Assembly: GCA_016124945.1 (NCBI GenBank)
Contig: WGMT01000044.1
Location: forward strand, 1-64,000
Direction of reading: 5' to 3'
DNA length: 64,000 bases
Source: a bacterium
Lineage (GTDB): Bacteria > Chloroflexota > Anaerolineae > Caldilineales > Caldilineaceae
Shown here: positions 16,978-25,946 of the stretch, piece by piece
How the letters are laid out: the number at the start of each line of letters is the position of its first letter
How positions within the stretch are numbered: position 1 is the stretch's first letter
Translations under genes and position numbers: made by a program
Notes under the pieces: model-generated
Databases searched by the model: none
Seen by the model: the letters and a program-made list of their open reading frames with translations, nothing else
Told to the model about the DNA's origin: nothing

Positions 16978-18237
16978 TTATCTCGCTGGAGCTGCCAGCC
17001 AACGTTGCTCGGCGTTGACGGGTCCATTCAGGCTATTTAGAAAGGCGATAATCTGCTCAGTTTCGACTTCGCTCAGGTCTAGCGGTTCGAGTTCGCTGTG
17101 CCCGGCAGGCGCTTCGGGTGCTGTGTTGTAGTGGGACAGTACTTCTGCGAGTGTCGCGAACTGCCCGGCGTGCATGAAGGGGGCGCGGTCTACAACGTTG
17201 CGCAAAGACGTAGGCCGGAATTGGCGCTCCAATTCGTGGCCCTCGGCAATCATGAATCTCAGTTCGGCACAGTCGCTTTCTGCGGCATCGCTGTACGCGC
17301 CAAGGCAGTTGAACTCGTCGGCCAACACTTCTTGCGCGCCCAGTGCACGTCCTCTCTCTGTGGGCAAACCGGCCACATCGGGGACGCCGGTGTTGTGGAA
17401 GTCGTTGTTGGTGAAGAGCGGCCCATTGTGACATTGAATGCACTGCGCTTTGCCGATGAAGAGACGCAACCCGGCGATTTCGTCTTCATTGAGCGCGGCC
17501 TGCATGGTGGCGCTGTCGCCTTCGATTAGGGCCTGAGCGTAGACGTCAAAGCGCGAAGGACCGGGGACGATCAACCGTTCGTAGGCGGCAATCGCCTTGC
17601 CCATGTTGGCGAAGATGCGGTTAACGGTCTGCTGCTCAGCAGTTGTCAGCGCTTCCCAGATGGCGACAACTGCAGGATCGTCCACGGCACCGGGATGGCG
17701 GGGCAATGCGCTGATATCAGGCAGTGGGCCGAAAATTGCTTCGTACTCAGCGCGGTAGTGTTCGGCGAGCAAATGGGCGTAGAAGGTGCGGTTGCTGCCG
17801 TGTTCCACCGGGCTCTCCAGGGGACCCAACGCCTGCGCCCAAAGGCTGTCTTTGCGCCCATCCCAAAAGAGCCAGGGGCTGTAGGCTGCGCCGATGATGG
17901 TCATGGTGCGGCGGTTATTGATGCCCACACCTTCGGCCAGCGCCAAACCGTCTTGAAAACTGAGTTCGGGCAGGTGACACGACGCACAAGAGATTTCTCC
18001 GTTAGCGCTGAAGCGGGTGTCGAAGAAGAGCCTGTGCCCGAATTCGGCGGCGCCCTCGTCGGCGGCGTAGCGATTGGAGGCTTCAGCCGGTGGCGTCGGC
18101 AGATTGCCGATCCACAGGCCATGGACGGCGGCAGCTTCTTCTTCTGTCCACTGCTGCTGCGGCCGCCATAGTACAAACGCGGTAACGCTGACAATCATCA
18201 TGACAATCAGGGCAATGATCCAACGACTGCCAATCAT
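16978..18237 (-). CDS. Di-haem cytochrome c peroxidase / MauG-family protein
   Basis: 419 residues with an N-terminal membrane anchor or signal (residues 5-25) and two c-type haem sites, C84-ASC-H88 and C266-IQC-H270, the two-haem pattern of bacterial cytochrome c peroxidases. MHAGQFATLAEVLSHYN near the C-terminus fits the family region carrying a haem ligand. Such enzymes reduce peroxide with electrons from cytochromes or oxidise protein side chains (MauG). Its start overlaps the stop of the FixH-like gene (ATGA), indicating a two-gene operon that converges on the molybdoenzyme operon. Confidence 0.9.
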   Translation of the reverse strand: MIGSRWIIALIVMMIVSVTAFVLWRPQQQWTEEEAAAVHGLWIGNLPTPPAEASNRYAADEGAAEFGHRLFFDTRFSANGEISCASCHLPELSFQDGLALAEGVGINNRRTMTIIGAAYSPWLFWDGRKDSLWAQALGPLESPVEHGSNRTFYAHLLAEHYRAEYEAIFGPLPDISALPRHPGAVDDPAVVAIWEALTTAEQQTVNRIFANMGKAIAAYERLIVPGPSRFDVYAQALIEGDSATMQAALNEDEIAGLRLFIGKAQCIQCHNGPLFTNNDFHNTGVPDVAGLPTERGRALGAQEVLADEFNCLGAYSDAAESDCAELRFMIAEGHELERQFRPTSLRNVVDRAPFMHAGQFATLAEVLSHYNTAPEAPAGHSELEPLDLSEVETEQIIAFLNSLNGPVNAEQRWLAAPAR

Positions 18238-18710
18238 GGCAACACTACGTTGAAGGTGATGTTGTCACTTTGGCCGGCGGCGGTGATCTCAAATTTTACC
18301 TCCCACCACCCCGGCATCTGAAAGCGTAACCCTTCTACCAGGTAATCGCCGTTGCCCAGGTTTTCCGTCACCTGGGGACGGGTGGGCAGGCCGTGTCCGT
18401 GCTGCGGCATACCGCCGTCGACGCCGATTTCAGCGTCGTCCACTGCCTGGCCGTCGGCGGTTTGCAGGTTGAGGATCCAGCTATGCATGTCGTTGATTGC
18501 GATGGGATTGGGGATGGTGATGAACGAGACCCGGTAGAGACTGTTGTCTGTGAGGCGATTGGTCATCGTGTTCAGGTCGGTGGGCGCTGGGTTGTTTCCC
18601 ATCATCAGCGGCATGATGAAACGGGGGCCGATTACAGGAAACAGAAACGCAATGATGACACTAAACACAGCAATCAGGGAAACAGGAAGTATAAATTGCT
18701 TGCGACTCAT
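18234..18710 (-). CDS. Membrane-anchored FixH/YtkA-like protein
   Basis: 158 residues: MSRKQFILPVSLIAVFSVII is an N-terminal anchor and the rest an exported beta-domain. GGMPQHGHGLPTRPQVTENL and PGWWEVKFEI are typical of the YtkA-like/FixH domain, where the Met/His-rich strand may bind copper. I use the ATG at 18710; a GTG seven codons earlier has no better ribosome-binding site. Fused by translation overlap to the peroxidase gene, it may help its maturation or metal supply; that role is inferred. Confidence 0.75.
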   Translation of the reverse strand: MSRKQFILPVSLIAVFSVIIAFLFPVIGPRFIMPLMMGNNPAPTDLNTMTNRLTDNSLYRVSFITIPNPIAINDMHSWILNLQTADGQAVDDAEIGVDGGMPQHGHGLPTRPQVTENLGNGDYLVEGLRFQMPGWWEVKFEITAAGQSDNITFNVVLP

Positions 18711-18824
18711 TGTGAGACGAACCTCGTACACTTATATAGGTGGCTGACGACAATACAAGTCATCTTCTCTGTGATTTGTGAAGGAAATATGAAGGAATTG
18801 TGTACGTTTTGTGGGTGAATAGCC

Positions 18825-19673
18825 TTACAGCCGCCCCGCGTTGACAAACTCCTTCACCGCTGCGCCGCGCTCCGGCTGACGCAGTTTGCAGAAGCTCTCG
18901 CCCACGAGGATGGCGTCGCAGCCCATTTCGGCCATACGGGCCACGTCTTCGCTGTTGCGGATGCCGCTTTCGCCCACTAGCACCCTGTCCGCGGGGATAT
19001 GTGGACGCAGCCGCGCCGTGATCTCAATATCCACCTCGAAGGTCTTGAGGTTGCGGTTGTTCACGCCGATGATCCTGGCGTCGGCGGCCAGGGCGCGCTC
19101 GACTTCACCTTCGTCGTGGACCTCCACAAGCGCCTGCATGCCCAGTTCGTGGGTCAGCGCCAGCAGATCGCGCATCTCCCGATCCCCCAGCACAGCCACG
19201 ATCAAGAGGATAGCATCGGCCCCGGCCATGCGCGCCTCATGGATCTGATACTCGTGGTAAATAAACTCTTTGCGCAGGACGGGCGTCTTCAGTCCTTTGT
19301 TGCGTAGGTTTTCTTTGATGTCAGTCAGATAGGAGAGTTGCCCCTGGAAGAAGCGCGCGTCGGTAAGGCACGAAATCGCCGCCGCGCCATTGCGTGCATA
19401 GGTCTCCCCGATCAAAGCCGGATCCCAATCGCGGGCAATCATCCCCTTTGACGGGCTGGCGCGTTTCACCTCCGCGATCAGGGCGGCACCCTTCTGCGCC
19501 GTCAGCGCTGCCGCAAAATCCAGCGCTGGCGGCGTCAACTTGGCGAACGCCTTCACCTGCGCCAGCGGCATCTCTTCCATCTGGCGCGGCACCTCCTGGC
19601 GCTTCCACGACATAATCTCGTCGAGGACCTGTCCTTTGTGTTTTTTGATGTCGAGCTTTGAGTATTTTGGCAT
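18825..19673 (-). CDS. trpC: Indole-3-glycerol phosphate synthase
   Basis: 282 residues, TIM barrel. EVKRASPSKG (catalytic Lys and phosphate binding), VLRKEFIYHEYQIHEARMAG, LVEVHDEGE, IGVNNRNLKTFEVD and VGESGIRNSEDV are the family motifs in order. It closes the indole ring of indole-3-glycerol phosphate from CdRP. It stands just after trpD with a 105-base gap filled by a repeat. AAGG lies 7 bases before the ATG. The last gene of the visible trp set; trpF, trpB and trpA are not in the window. Confidence 0.96.
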   Translation of the reverse strand: MPKYSKLDIKKHKGQVLDEIMSWKRQEVPRQMEEMPLAQVKAFAKLTPPALDFAAALTAQKGAALIAEVKRASPSKGMIARDWDPALIGETYARNGAAAISCLTDARFFQGQLSYLTDIKENLRNKGLKTPVLRKEFIYHEYQIHEARMAGADAILLIVAVLGDREMRDLLALTHELGMQALVEVHDEGEVERALAADARIIGVNNRNLKTFEVDIEITARLRPHIPADRVLVGESGIRNSEDVARMAEMGCDAILVGESFCKLRQPERGAAVKEFVNAGRL

Positions 19674-19713
19674 GGGAGGACCTTGTCTGTTCCGTAGTAA
19701 ATGTAGGCGGGGC

Positions 19714-19789
19714 GTAATTCGTAATTCGTAACGTCGTGTTGAGCGAATGATCCGACATTGGCGACTCTGGGTTACGCATTACGCATTAC
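19714..19789. repeat. Word-built inverted repeat that forms the trpD stop
   Basis: gtaattcgtaattcgtaac (19714-19732) and gttacgcattacgcattac (19771-19789) are complementary at 17 of 19 positions. The right arm overlaps the last codons of trpD: Ser-Asn-Ala-stop is read from agtaatgcgtaa. Loop 38 bases. Confidence 0.85.
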
Positions 19790-20828
19790 TGTATCCCTGC
19801 GTCTTCTCAACAAACTGCTCCAACACCCGCTTCGCCGCGCCGCTGTCGATGCTTGCTGCTGCTTCTTCGAGGCCGGCTTGCCAGTCGCCGCATTCGGTGC
19901 TGAGGGCGGCGGCAGCGTTGAGGAGGACGACTTCGCGCTTGGCCCCGCCGATGCTACCGTCGAGGACACCGCGCAGAATAGCGGCGTTTTCTTCTGCATC
20001 GCCGCCGAGAAGATCGTTCAGCGCGGCGGTGGGCAGGCCCAGGTCCGCCGCGTGTAGCGTAGACGTGGTCACCTTGCCCTCGTGCAGGTGACTGACCCGG
20101 TTGGGGCCGGTGTTGGTGAGTTCGTCGACGCCGCGCCCGTCATTCGTGGTGCCGTGGACGACGAATGCGGCTTTCGAGCCCATCATGCCCAGCACCTGCG
20201 CCATCGGTTCGGTGAGCGCTGGGCTGGGCACGCCGATCACCTGATGGGTGGCGTTGGCCGGGTTGGTCAACGGGCCGAGGATGTTGAAGACGGTGCGCGT
20301 GGCCAGTTCACGGCGAGGGCCGATGGCGTGGCGCATGGCAGGGTGGTATAGCGGCGCAAAGAGAAACCCGATGCCCACCTCTTCGATACATTCGGCCACT
20401 TGCTCCGGACCCAGGCTCAGGTTGACGCCCAACGCTTCGAGCACGTCGGCGCTGCCGCATTTGCTGCTGGCGGAGCGGTTGCCATGCTTGGCCACCTTCA
20501 GCCCATGCCCGGCCACCACAAAGGCCACGGTGGTGCTGATGTTGAAGGTGCCGGTCTGGTCGCCGCCGGTGCCGCAGGTATCGACGAGGGGCACGTCCCC
20601 GATCTGAGGGCGCACCTGTACGGCGACGCGCTTCATGGCGCGGGCGCAGCCGGTGATCTCGTCTACAGTTTCGCCTTTCAAGCGCAGCGCCGCCAAAAAT
20701 GCGCCCACCTGCGCCGGCGTGGCTTCGCCGGTCATGATCTGATTCATCGTGGCGTCGGCTTCGTCGGTGGTCAAGCTTTGGCCGGCGAAGATCCGTTCCA
20801 TGGCGTCGTGGATGGGTGTGGTGGGCAT
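19779..20828 (-). CDS. trpD: Anthranilate phosphoribosyltransferase
   Basis: 349 residues from the ATG at 20828 (GGGAGAG seven bases upstream; the frame is open further but without homology). VDTCGTGGDQTGTFNISTTV is the PRPP-binding signature, KHGNRSASSKCGSADVLEALG the anthranilate and metal region, and FLFAPLYHPAMRHAIGPRRE completes the family pattern. It makes phosphoribosyl-anthranilate. Together with trpC it is separated from the trpE-trpS-trpG block by one oppositely oriented gene, so it needs its own promoter in 20829-21052. Confidence 0.96.
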   Translation of the reverse strand: MPTTPIHDAMERIFAGQSLTTDEADATMNQIMTGEATPAQVGAFLAALRLKGETVDEITGCARAMKRVAVQVRPQIGDVPLVDTCGTGGDQTGTFNISTTVAFVVAGHGLKVAKHGNRSASSKCGSADVLEALGVNLSLGPEQVAECIEEVGIGFLFAPLYHPAMRHAIGPRRELATRTVFNILGPLTNPANATHQVIGVPSPALTEPMAQVLGMMGSKAAFVVHGTTNDGRGVDELTNTGPNRVSHLHEGKVTTSTLHAADLGLPTAALNDLLGGDAEENAAILRGVLDGSIGGAKREVVLLNAAAALSTECGDWQAGLEEAAASIDSGAAKRVLEQFVEKTQGYSNA

Positions 20829-20870
20829 ATCGTCTCTCCCCTTAAATGATTCGTGTTGCGTGATTCGTGA

Positions 20871-20903
20871 GTCAGTGCCTGGCACTGACGGGCGCGTCTC
20901 GCC
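20871..20903. repeat. Dispersed palindrome with conserved flank, copy 1
   Basis: gtcagtgcctggcactgacg is a near-perfect palindrome (tcagtgcc/ggcactga), followed by ggcgcgtctcgcca. Related copies are at 22434-22465, 54937-54956 and 56152-56184; the flank cgggtacgtcccgcca is kept in three of them. Confidence 0.75.
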
Positions 20904-21000
20904 AAGTTGCCAAACTGGCCCGTGTTTTCTACCGCCCAGGCCAAAGGAACATTTCCCCAATACTTTGGTGTGATCTGCCCTACTCCCGAAGTCTGACTTT

Positions 21001-21009
21001 TGCTATGCT
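21001..21009 (+). promoter_or_regulatory. Possible extended -10 promoter of the ferric reductase-like gene
   Basis: TGCTATGCT fits an extended -10 (TGnTATGCT) 44 bases before the ATG at 21053. No good -35 box is seen at the right distance. Weak evidence. Confidence 0.35.
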
Positions 21010-21052
21010 AACAATCAGAACAACGTCCATCACACGTAGAAAGTAAATTCCG

Positions 21053-22429
21053 ATGCAATCCAATCGTATGAAGCTGCCATATCCGCCGGTGGCTGCGCCG
21101 CTTGTCCAGTTTGGAAAGCGCTGGGCGGCGCGTCCGCCGGCTGTACTGGCCGTCTATTTGCTTGCGCTCTACGTGGCGCTCAGTACCATCTACAGTTTTG
21201 TGCTTGGGCTGCAAGTGCGCTTCGCCGGTGCGGATTGGCTGGCGGCTGGCGACACCAATGATCCCTTCTACGAAATGGGCACATCCCTCGGCTTCTGGGG
21301 GATGCTCTTTTTCGGCCTCAACTTCCTGCTAGCCACCCGCTGGCAGTGGATCGAGCGCCTCTTCGGCGGGCTGGACAAAGTCTACCAGCTTCACGCCTTT
21401 GTGGGAAAGGCCACGCTGACGATGGTGATGCTGCACATGGCGATCCTCGTCGTCCAGGCCCTACCCGATTGGTCGTTGGTGGCTACCTACACCGTCCCCG
21501 GTGTGGACATTGACTACACCGTTGGGCTGTTGGGCGTGGTCGGCCTTACCGTGCTGGTACTGCTCACCATCTGGGCCAGGCTGAACTACCACACCTGGTT
21601 CCAGAGCCACCAGTGGATGGGCGTCCCCTATGTGCTGGGCGGGCTACACGCCATCCTTTTGCAAGGGGACTGGTACATGATCGTCCTCACGGCGGTGGGC
21701 GGCTACGCCTGGCTCTACAACCTCTTCTTCTATCGCCGTGTCGCCCCCCAAGCAAGTGGACGGTTGCTGCAAAACGTCCTTAAGGGCGATGTGAACGAAC
21801 TGCTGATCCGGCTGGACAGGGCGCTGCCGGTGCGGCCCGGCCAGTTTGTCTTCCTTTCGGTGACGGAAACAGCCCACACCCTGCCCAAGGAACAACACCC
21901 CTTCTCGGTCTCGCAGATTGTAGACCCGTCCACCATTCGCCTCTCGGCCAAGACACTGGGCGACTACACCGCCCAACTGCGTCATCTTGCCGCAGGGGAC
22001 AAAGTCAACGTCCACGGTCCCCACGGCGTCTTTGGGGACCGTGCCCAGCAGGCCGAAACCGATTTGCTCTGGATTGCAGGCGGCATTGGCGTTACGCCGT
22101 TTCTGAGCATGCTACACGCCGAAGCCGCTAGTAGCACCCCGCGTCGACGGAACATTCGCCTCATCTGGGGCGTCCGCGGGGACGCCGACGCTGTCTACGA
22201 CGAAGAGATCCGGCAGTTGGTGCAAGCACTGCCCCACGTCACCTATGACCTGCACCACGGACGGCTCAGCTACGACGTCCTCACAGGGTACGTTGGTGCG
22301 GAAGCGCTGGCCGCGTCCGCCGTCTTCCTGTGTGGCCCCGTGCCCATGATGCACACCCTCACCAAACAATTCCTCGCCCACGGCAAGTCACCGCGGCAGA
22401 TTGTGAGTGAAGAGTTTGCGTTGCGCTAG
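21053..22429 (+). CDS. Ferric reductase-like transmembrane protein with FAD/NAD(P) domain
   Basis: 458 residues. Residues 1-225 hold about six membrane helices with conserved His pairs (HAFVGKATLTMVMLHMA, HQWMGVPYVLGGLH) that should bind two haems. The C-terminal half is a ferredoxin-reductase module: HPFSVS binds FAD, GGIGVTPFLSML starts the nucleotide domain, and CGPVPMMHTLTKQF is the usual NAD(P) motif. Family members (FRE, NOX, MsrQ-like) move electrons from NAD(P)H across the membrane. It is the only plus-strand gene inside the trp region and appears unrelated to it. Confidence 0.88.
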   Translation: MQSNRMKLPYPPVAAPLVQFGKRWAARPPAVLAVYLLALYVALSTIYSFVLGLQVRFAGADWLAAGDTNDPFYEMGTSLGFWGMLFFGLNFLLATRWQWIERLFGGLDKVYQLHAFVGKATLTMVMLHMAILVVQALPDWSLVATYTVPGVDIDYTVGLLGVVGLTVLVLLTIWARLNYHTWFQSHQWMGVPYVLGGLHAILLQGDWYMIVLTAVGGYAWLYNLFFYRRVAPQASGRLLQNVLKGDVNELLIRLDRALPVRPGQFVFLSVTETAHTLPKEQHPFSVSQIVDPSTIRLSAKTLGDYTAQLRHLAAGDKVNVHGPHGVFGDRAQQAETDLLWIAGGIGVTPFLSMLHAEAASSTPRRRNIRLIWGVRGDADAVYDEEIRQLVQALPHVTYDLHHGRLSYDVLTGYVGAEALAASAVFLCGPVPMMHTLTKQFLAHGKSPRQIVSEEFALR

Positions 22430-22433
22430 TCAA

Positions 22434-22465
22434 GTCAGTGCCAGGCACTGACGGGTACATCCCGC
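22434..22465. repeat. Dispersed palindrome with conserved flank, copy 2
   Basis: gtcagtgccaggcactgac is a palindrome, followed by gggtacatcccgcca. It starts four bases after the stop of the ferric reductase-like gene. Further along (22543-22580) is a C/G-rich block, ccccccgc and gcggggggagttagaggggg, which forms a hairpin around cttcttttct and is shared with 3650-3680. Confidence 0.8.
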
Positions 22466-22581
22466 CAGTCATCCCACAAGGGCGTGCTCACTCCTTAGAT
22501 GCACCTACATTGCGACCAATGTCGCCAACCCGCCAACAGTCCTCCCCCCGCTTCTTTTCTGCGGGGGGAGTTAGAGGGGGG

Positions 22582-23612
22582 TTAACTCTGCAACAGCGAA
22601 TTAATCTCCACACTCACCTCATCCGCCCCCGGCGCGTCGCCCAGCAACATTCCCGCAGCGTGGACCAATGCGCTGCTGATCGTCTCCACCAAAAAAGGAC
22701 GGCTTTCCTCTAGATCAACCAACTGTGCCTGATCGTTGCTGATCTCCCGCTGAATGCCGTTGAGCAGAAAAGTCAACGACTGAAACGGCAGGATGCGACG
22801 GTAGACTTCAACACGGGCGGGCAAGGATGTATCGTCCACCTGCATCAAGTAGCGCTCCAACCAGCGCGCCTGGACGGTTTCGTCCATCACGTGCTGGTTG
22901 TAGAAAAGGATGCGCGCCGCTTCCTGCGCCGGATCGCCCAACCCGAAAAGCTCCCAATCGAAGAGTAGGATCTGTCCGCGGTACAGGCAAAGATGGTCCA
23001 CCGTTACGTCACCGTGGACGAGCGTGGGCATGGTTTCGCCGAAGACGGGCAACGCCGCCGCCATGATCTGGTGCGCCTGCCGCCATAGCCGAGTAAATAA
23101 TTCGTGTAGCGAAGATGTTTGGCGCGAAGAGAGCCAATCATCAAGCGGCTGGCGGCTGCCCTGCCATACGCGCTGGAGGTAGTCCAGGTTGACAGGGTGG
23201 GGGCTGAAGCGCGTGTGATCGTCGGGATCTTCGTTGTGGATGCGCGCCACGGCGTCGGCCAATGCGTCCCACTGCGCCGGAACGGCCGGCTCGAAGGGAT
23301 CGCCCTCGATCCAATCGTAGACGAGCACCGGCCGCGGCACAGGATCGGGCTGACGGTCCTGCCAGTGGGGACGGGGGGCCAAGCCGTAGCCGGCGAAGCG
23401 ATCCTGTCCGCTGAATTGGCGGTCCGCGCGCACCTGCCCCGCTTCCATAAACATTTTGAGCACGGCATCCGCGTCACCGGTCTGAAAACGCCAGAGTAAG
23501 TTGTCGCGCCCCTGCCAGCGGTCCACGATTTCGATGGATTGGCCGGCAAAGGCGCTCTTTTCGCCCTCGCTCAGATAGACGAGGACGTCGTTGGTGCCTG
23601 TTGTGTCCTGGG

Positions 23613-23616
<4 letters not shown>
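22582..23616 (-). CDS. Phosphotransferase (APH/ChoK fold) coupled to trpG
   Basis: 344 residues from the ATG at 23616, which overlaps the trpG stop (ATGA). The catalytic loop HGDVTVDHLCLYRGQ and the metal motif LLFDWELFGLGDPAQEAARI define the APH/choline-kinase fold; VYDWIEGDPFEPA is the hinge region. The expected catalytic-loop Asn is replaced (HGDVTVDHL), as in several sub-families of small-molecule kinases. Tight coupling to trpG is unusual and suggests the gene is part of the trp transcript. The substrate is unknown. Confidence 0.82.
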
Positions 23617-24230
<614 letters not shown>

Positions 24231-24280
24231 GGTGTCCTCCAAGGGAATAGGTTCGACGTTCGATTCTGTTCTGGGAAAGC

Positions 24281-24348
24281 GATGAATGAAGAATAATGAT
24301 TGGGTACAGCATCGCTTCGTAAGCACCAATCATTATTCTTCATTCATT
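24281..24348. repeat. Word-built inverted repeat between trpS and trpG
   Basis: 24281-24303 and 24326-24348 match at 22 of 23 positions; words gaatgaa/gaataatgat. Further copies of the right word (cattattcttcatt) run up to the trpS stop codon at 24361. Loop 22 bases. No T run, so the trp transcript may read through. Confidence 0.85.
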
Positions 24349-24360
24349 ATTCTTCATTTA

Positions 24361-25431
24361 TTATTCTTCTACCGCCGCGGCCTTCGCCATCTTCTTCTGC
24401 CGATTCTCCGCCGCCCGGCGAATGCGGTTCCAGACACCGGTGAGGCCCATGGCTTTTTTCATGGCGAAGAGGGTTTCTTGGGCTTCTTTTTGGGCGTGCA
24501 GGGTGCCTTCGTAGAGCAGTTCGTCGACGTAGCCGGTCTGGGCTTCGTAATGGGCGCGGCGCTCGCGTATGGGGCCGAGGAAGGCTTCCAGCGCGACATA
24601 GAGCTTTTCTTTCACTTCGACGTCGCCCACTTTGCCGGCGCGGTAGCGATCCTTGAGATCGTCGACTTCGGCCTTGTTGGGGTTGAAGAAGTCGTGGTAG
24701 GCGAAGACCGGGTTGCCTTCCACCGTGCCGGGGATGTCGGCGCTGACGCGCTTGGGATCGGTGTACATGCCCATCACCTGCTTGCGTACGGTTTTGGCGT
24801 CGTCGCTGAGGAGGATGGCGTTGCCCAGGCTCTTGCTCATCTTGGCCTGGCCGTCTGTTCCCACCAGTGTGCCGCCTTCCACGTAGGGTTCGGGCAGGGG
24901 GAAGACCTCTTCGTAGAGGTTGTTGAAGCGGCGCGCGATCTGGCGGCAGATTTCCACGTGGGCTTCGTTGTCCTTGCCTACGGGCACAAGGTGTCCGCGC
25001 GGCATGAGGATGTCGGCCGATTGGAGCACCGGGTAGCCGAGCAGGTTGTAGGGCATCTGATCCATGTCGGCGGCGTTGGCCATATCCTTGATCGAGGGCA
25101 ACTGCTGGAGTCGTTCTACCGTCACCATGCCGCTGAGCAGCAACTGCATCTCGTAGACTTCGTGCACAGCGGATTGCAGGTAGAAGGTCACCTTGGCCGG
25201 GTCGATGCCGATGGCCAGGTGATCAAGCACGATCTGCCGTGCGTTCTCGCCGATCTCGTAGATCGCTTCCTTGCTGGGTTTGGTCGTCAACATGTGCAGG
25301 TCGGCGATGATGAAGAAGCACTCGTACTGCTCCTGAAACGCTAAACGATGTCGCAAACTGCCTACATAGTGGCCAATGTGCAGTTTCCCGGTGGGGCGGT
25401 CGCCGGTGAGGATACGTTTCCTGGTGGTCAT
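24361..25431 (-). CDS. trpS: Tryptophanyl-tRNA synthetase
   Basis: 356 residues, class I synthetase: PTGKLHIGHYVGS (13-25) is the HIGH motif, AKMSKSLGN (KMSKS at 197-201) the second signature, and GKDNEAHVEICRQIARRFN the tRNA-Trp synthetase core. AAGGAGA precedes the ATG. It charges tRNA-Trp, the very effector sensed by the T-box upstream of trpE, and lies in the same transcription direction inside the trp block; co-regulation by that T-box is likely but not certain because of the gene inserted between. Confidence 0.96.
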   Translation of the reverse strand: MTTRKRILTGDRPTGKLHIGHYVGSLRHRLAFQEQYECFFIIADLHMLTTKPSKEAIYEIGENARQIVLDHLAIGIDPAKVTFYLQSAVHEVYEMQLLLSGMVTVERLQQLPSIKDMANAADMDQMPYNLLGYPVLQSADILMPRGHLVPVGKDNEAHVEICRQIARRFNNLYEEVFPLPEPYVEGGTLVGTDGQAKMSKSLGNAILLSDDAKTVRKQVMGMYTDPKRVSADIPGTVEGNPVFAYHDFFNPNKAEVDDLKDRYRAGKVGDVEVKEKLYVALEAFLGPIRERRAHYEAQTGYVDELLYEGTLHAQKEAQETLFAMKKAMGLTGVWNRIRRAAENRQKKMAKAAAVEE

Positions 25432-25445
25432 GAGAATCTCCTTCG

Positions 25446-25941
25446 GAATGAATAAAGAATAATGAGTGGGTAATGTATGTTGACTTGGTATGACTATCGT
25501 TTCGTGTTGCGCTGTTGGGTGCGCAGATAGTTGATGTAGGCGTTTATCTCTTTGGCTAATTGATCAAGGGATTGATGAAGATGAGTTGCTTGATCGGCTT
25601 TGAGCAGTGCACGCTGTTGACAACGACGTAGCCAGAAGATCGTTTCGGTAAGGCTTCCTCGACTGTAGTAGAGGAAGTTGATCTTCTCGGCGAAATGGAA
25701 TCGTCCATGACTCTCGGTAATGTTGGCGCCAATCGAATCCGCAGCGCGGATCAATTGGCTTCCCATCACCTCCCGGTCATAACGAGACCAATTCGCCACC
25801 TCCTGCCACACGTCATCGCAGACTTTCTCCGCGGCCACAAAAATGGGCAATCGATCCAAATTCATGCTCATGGACTTCGCTCCTTCCCACAAGCCTCCTA
25901 TGAAAACGAAACATTCTCCACCCATTCTTTATTCATCATTC
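25446..25941. repeat. Inverted repeat flanking the four-helix-bundle gene
   Basis: gaatgaataaagaat (25446-25460) recurs inverted as attctttattcatcattc (25924-25941), identical apart from a three-base insertion; both are followed outward or inward by the word gtggg/cccac. The two arms enclose exactly the four-helix-bundle gene between trpS and trpE. Confidence 0.6.
25494..25871 (-). CDS. Four-helix bundle protein (23S rRNA intervening-sequence/S23 family)
   Basis: 125 residues. The pattern RLPIFVAAEKVCDDVWQEVA, then GSQLIRAADSIGANITESHG and NFLYYSRGSLTETIFWLRRC is the standard four-helix-bundle family first found encoded in 23S rRNA intervening sequences and now common as stand-alone genes in Chloroflexota, Bacteroidota and Planctomycetota. 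The family's function is unknown; AIxxNIxEG-like and RGSLTE segments are its conserved core. Start ATG at 25871 has AAGGAG. It is inserted between trpE and trpS and is flanked by an inverted repeat. Confidence 0.88.
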   Translation of the reverse strand: MSMNLDRLPIFVAAEKVCDDVWQEVANWSRYDREVMGSQLIRAADSIGANITESHGRFHFAEKINFLYYSRGSLTETIFWLRRCQQRALLKADQATHLHQSLDQLAKEINAYINYLRTQQRNTKR

Positions 25942-25946
25942 ATGTC

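Noticed and set aside
24286..25344. 352-codon plus-strand open frame opposite trpS
   Set aside because: Shadow of trpS; low-complexity V/G/H-rich translation without any domain.
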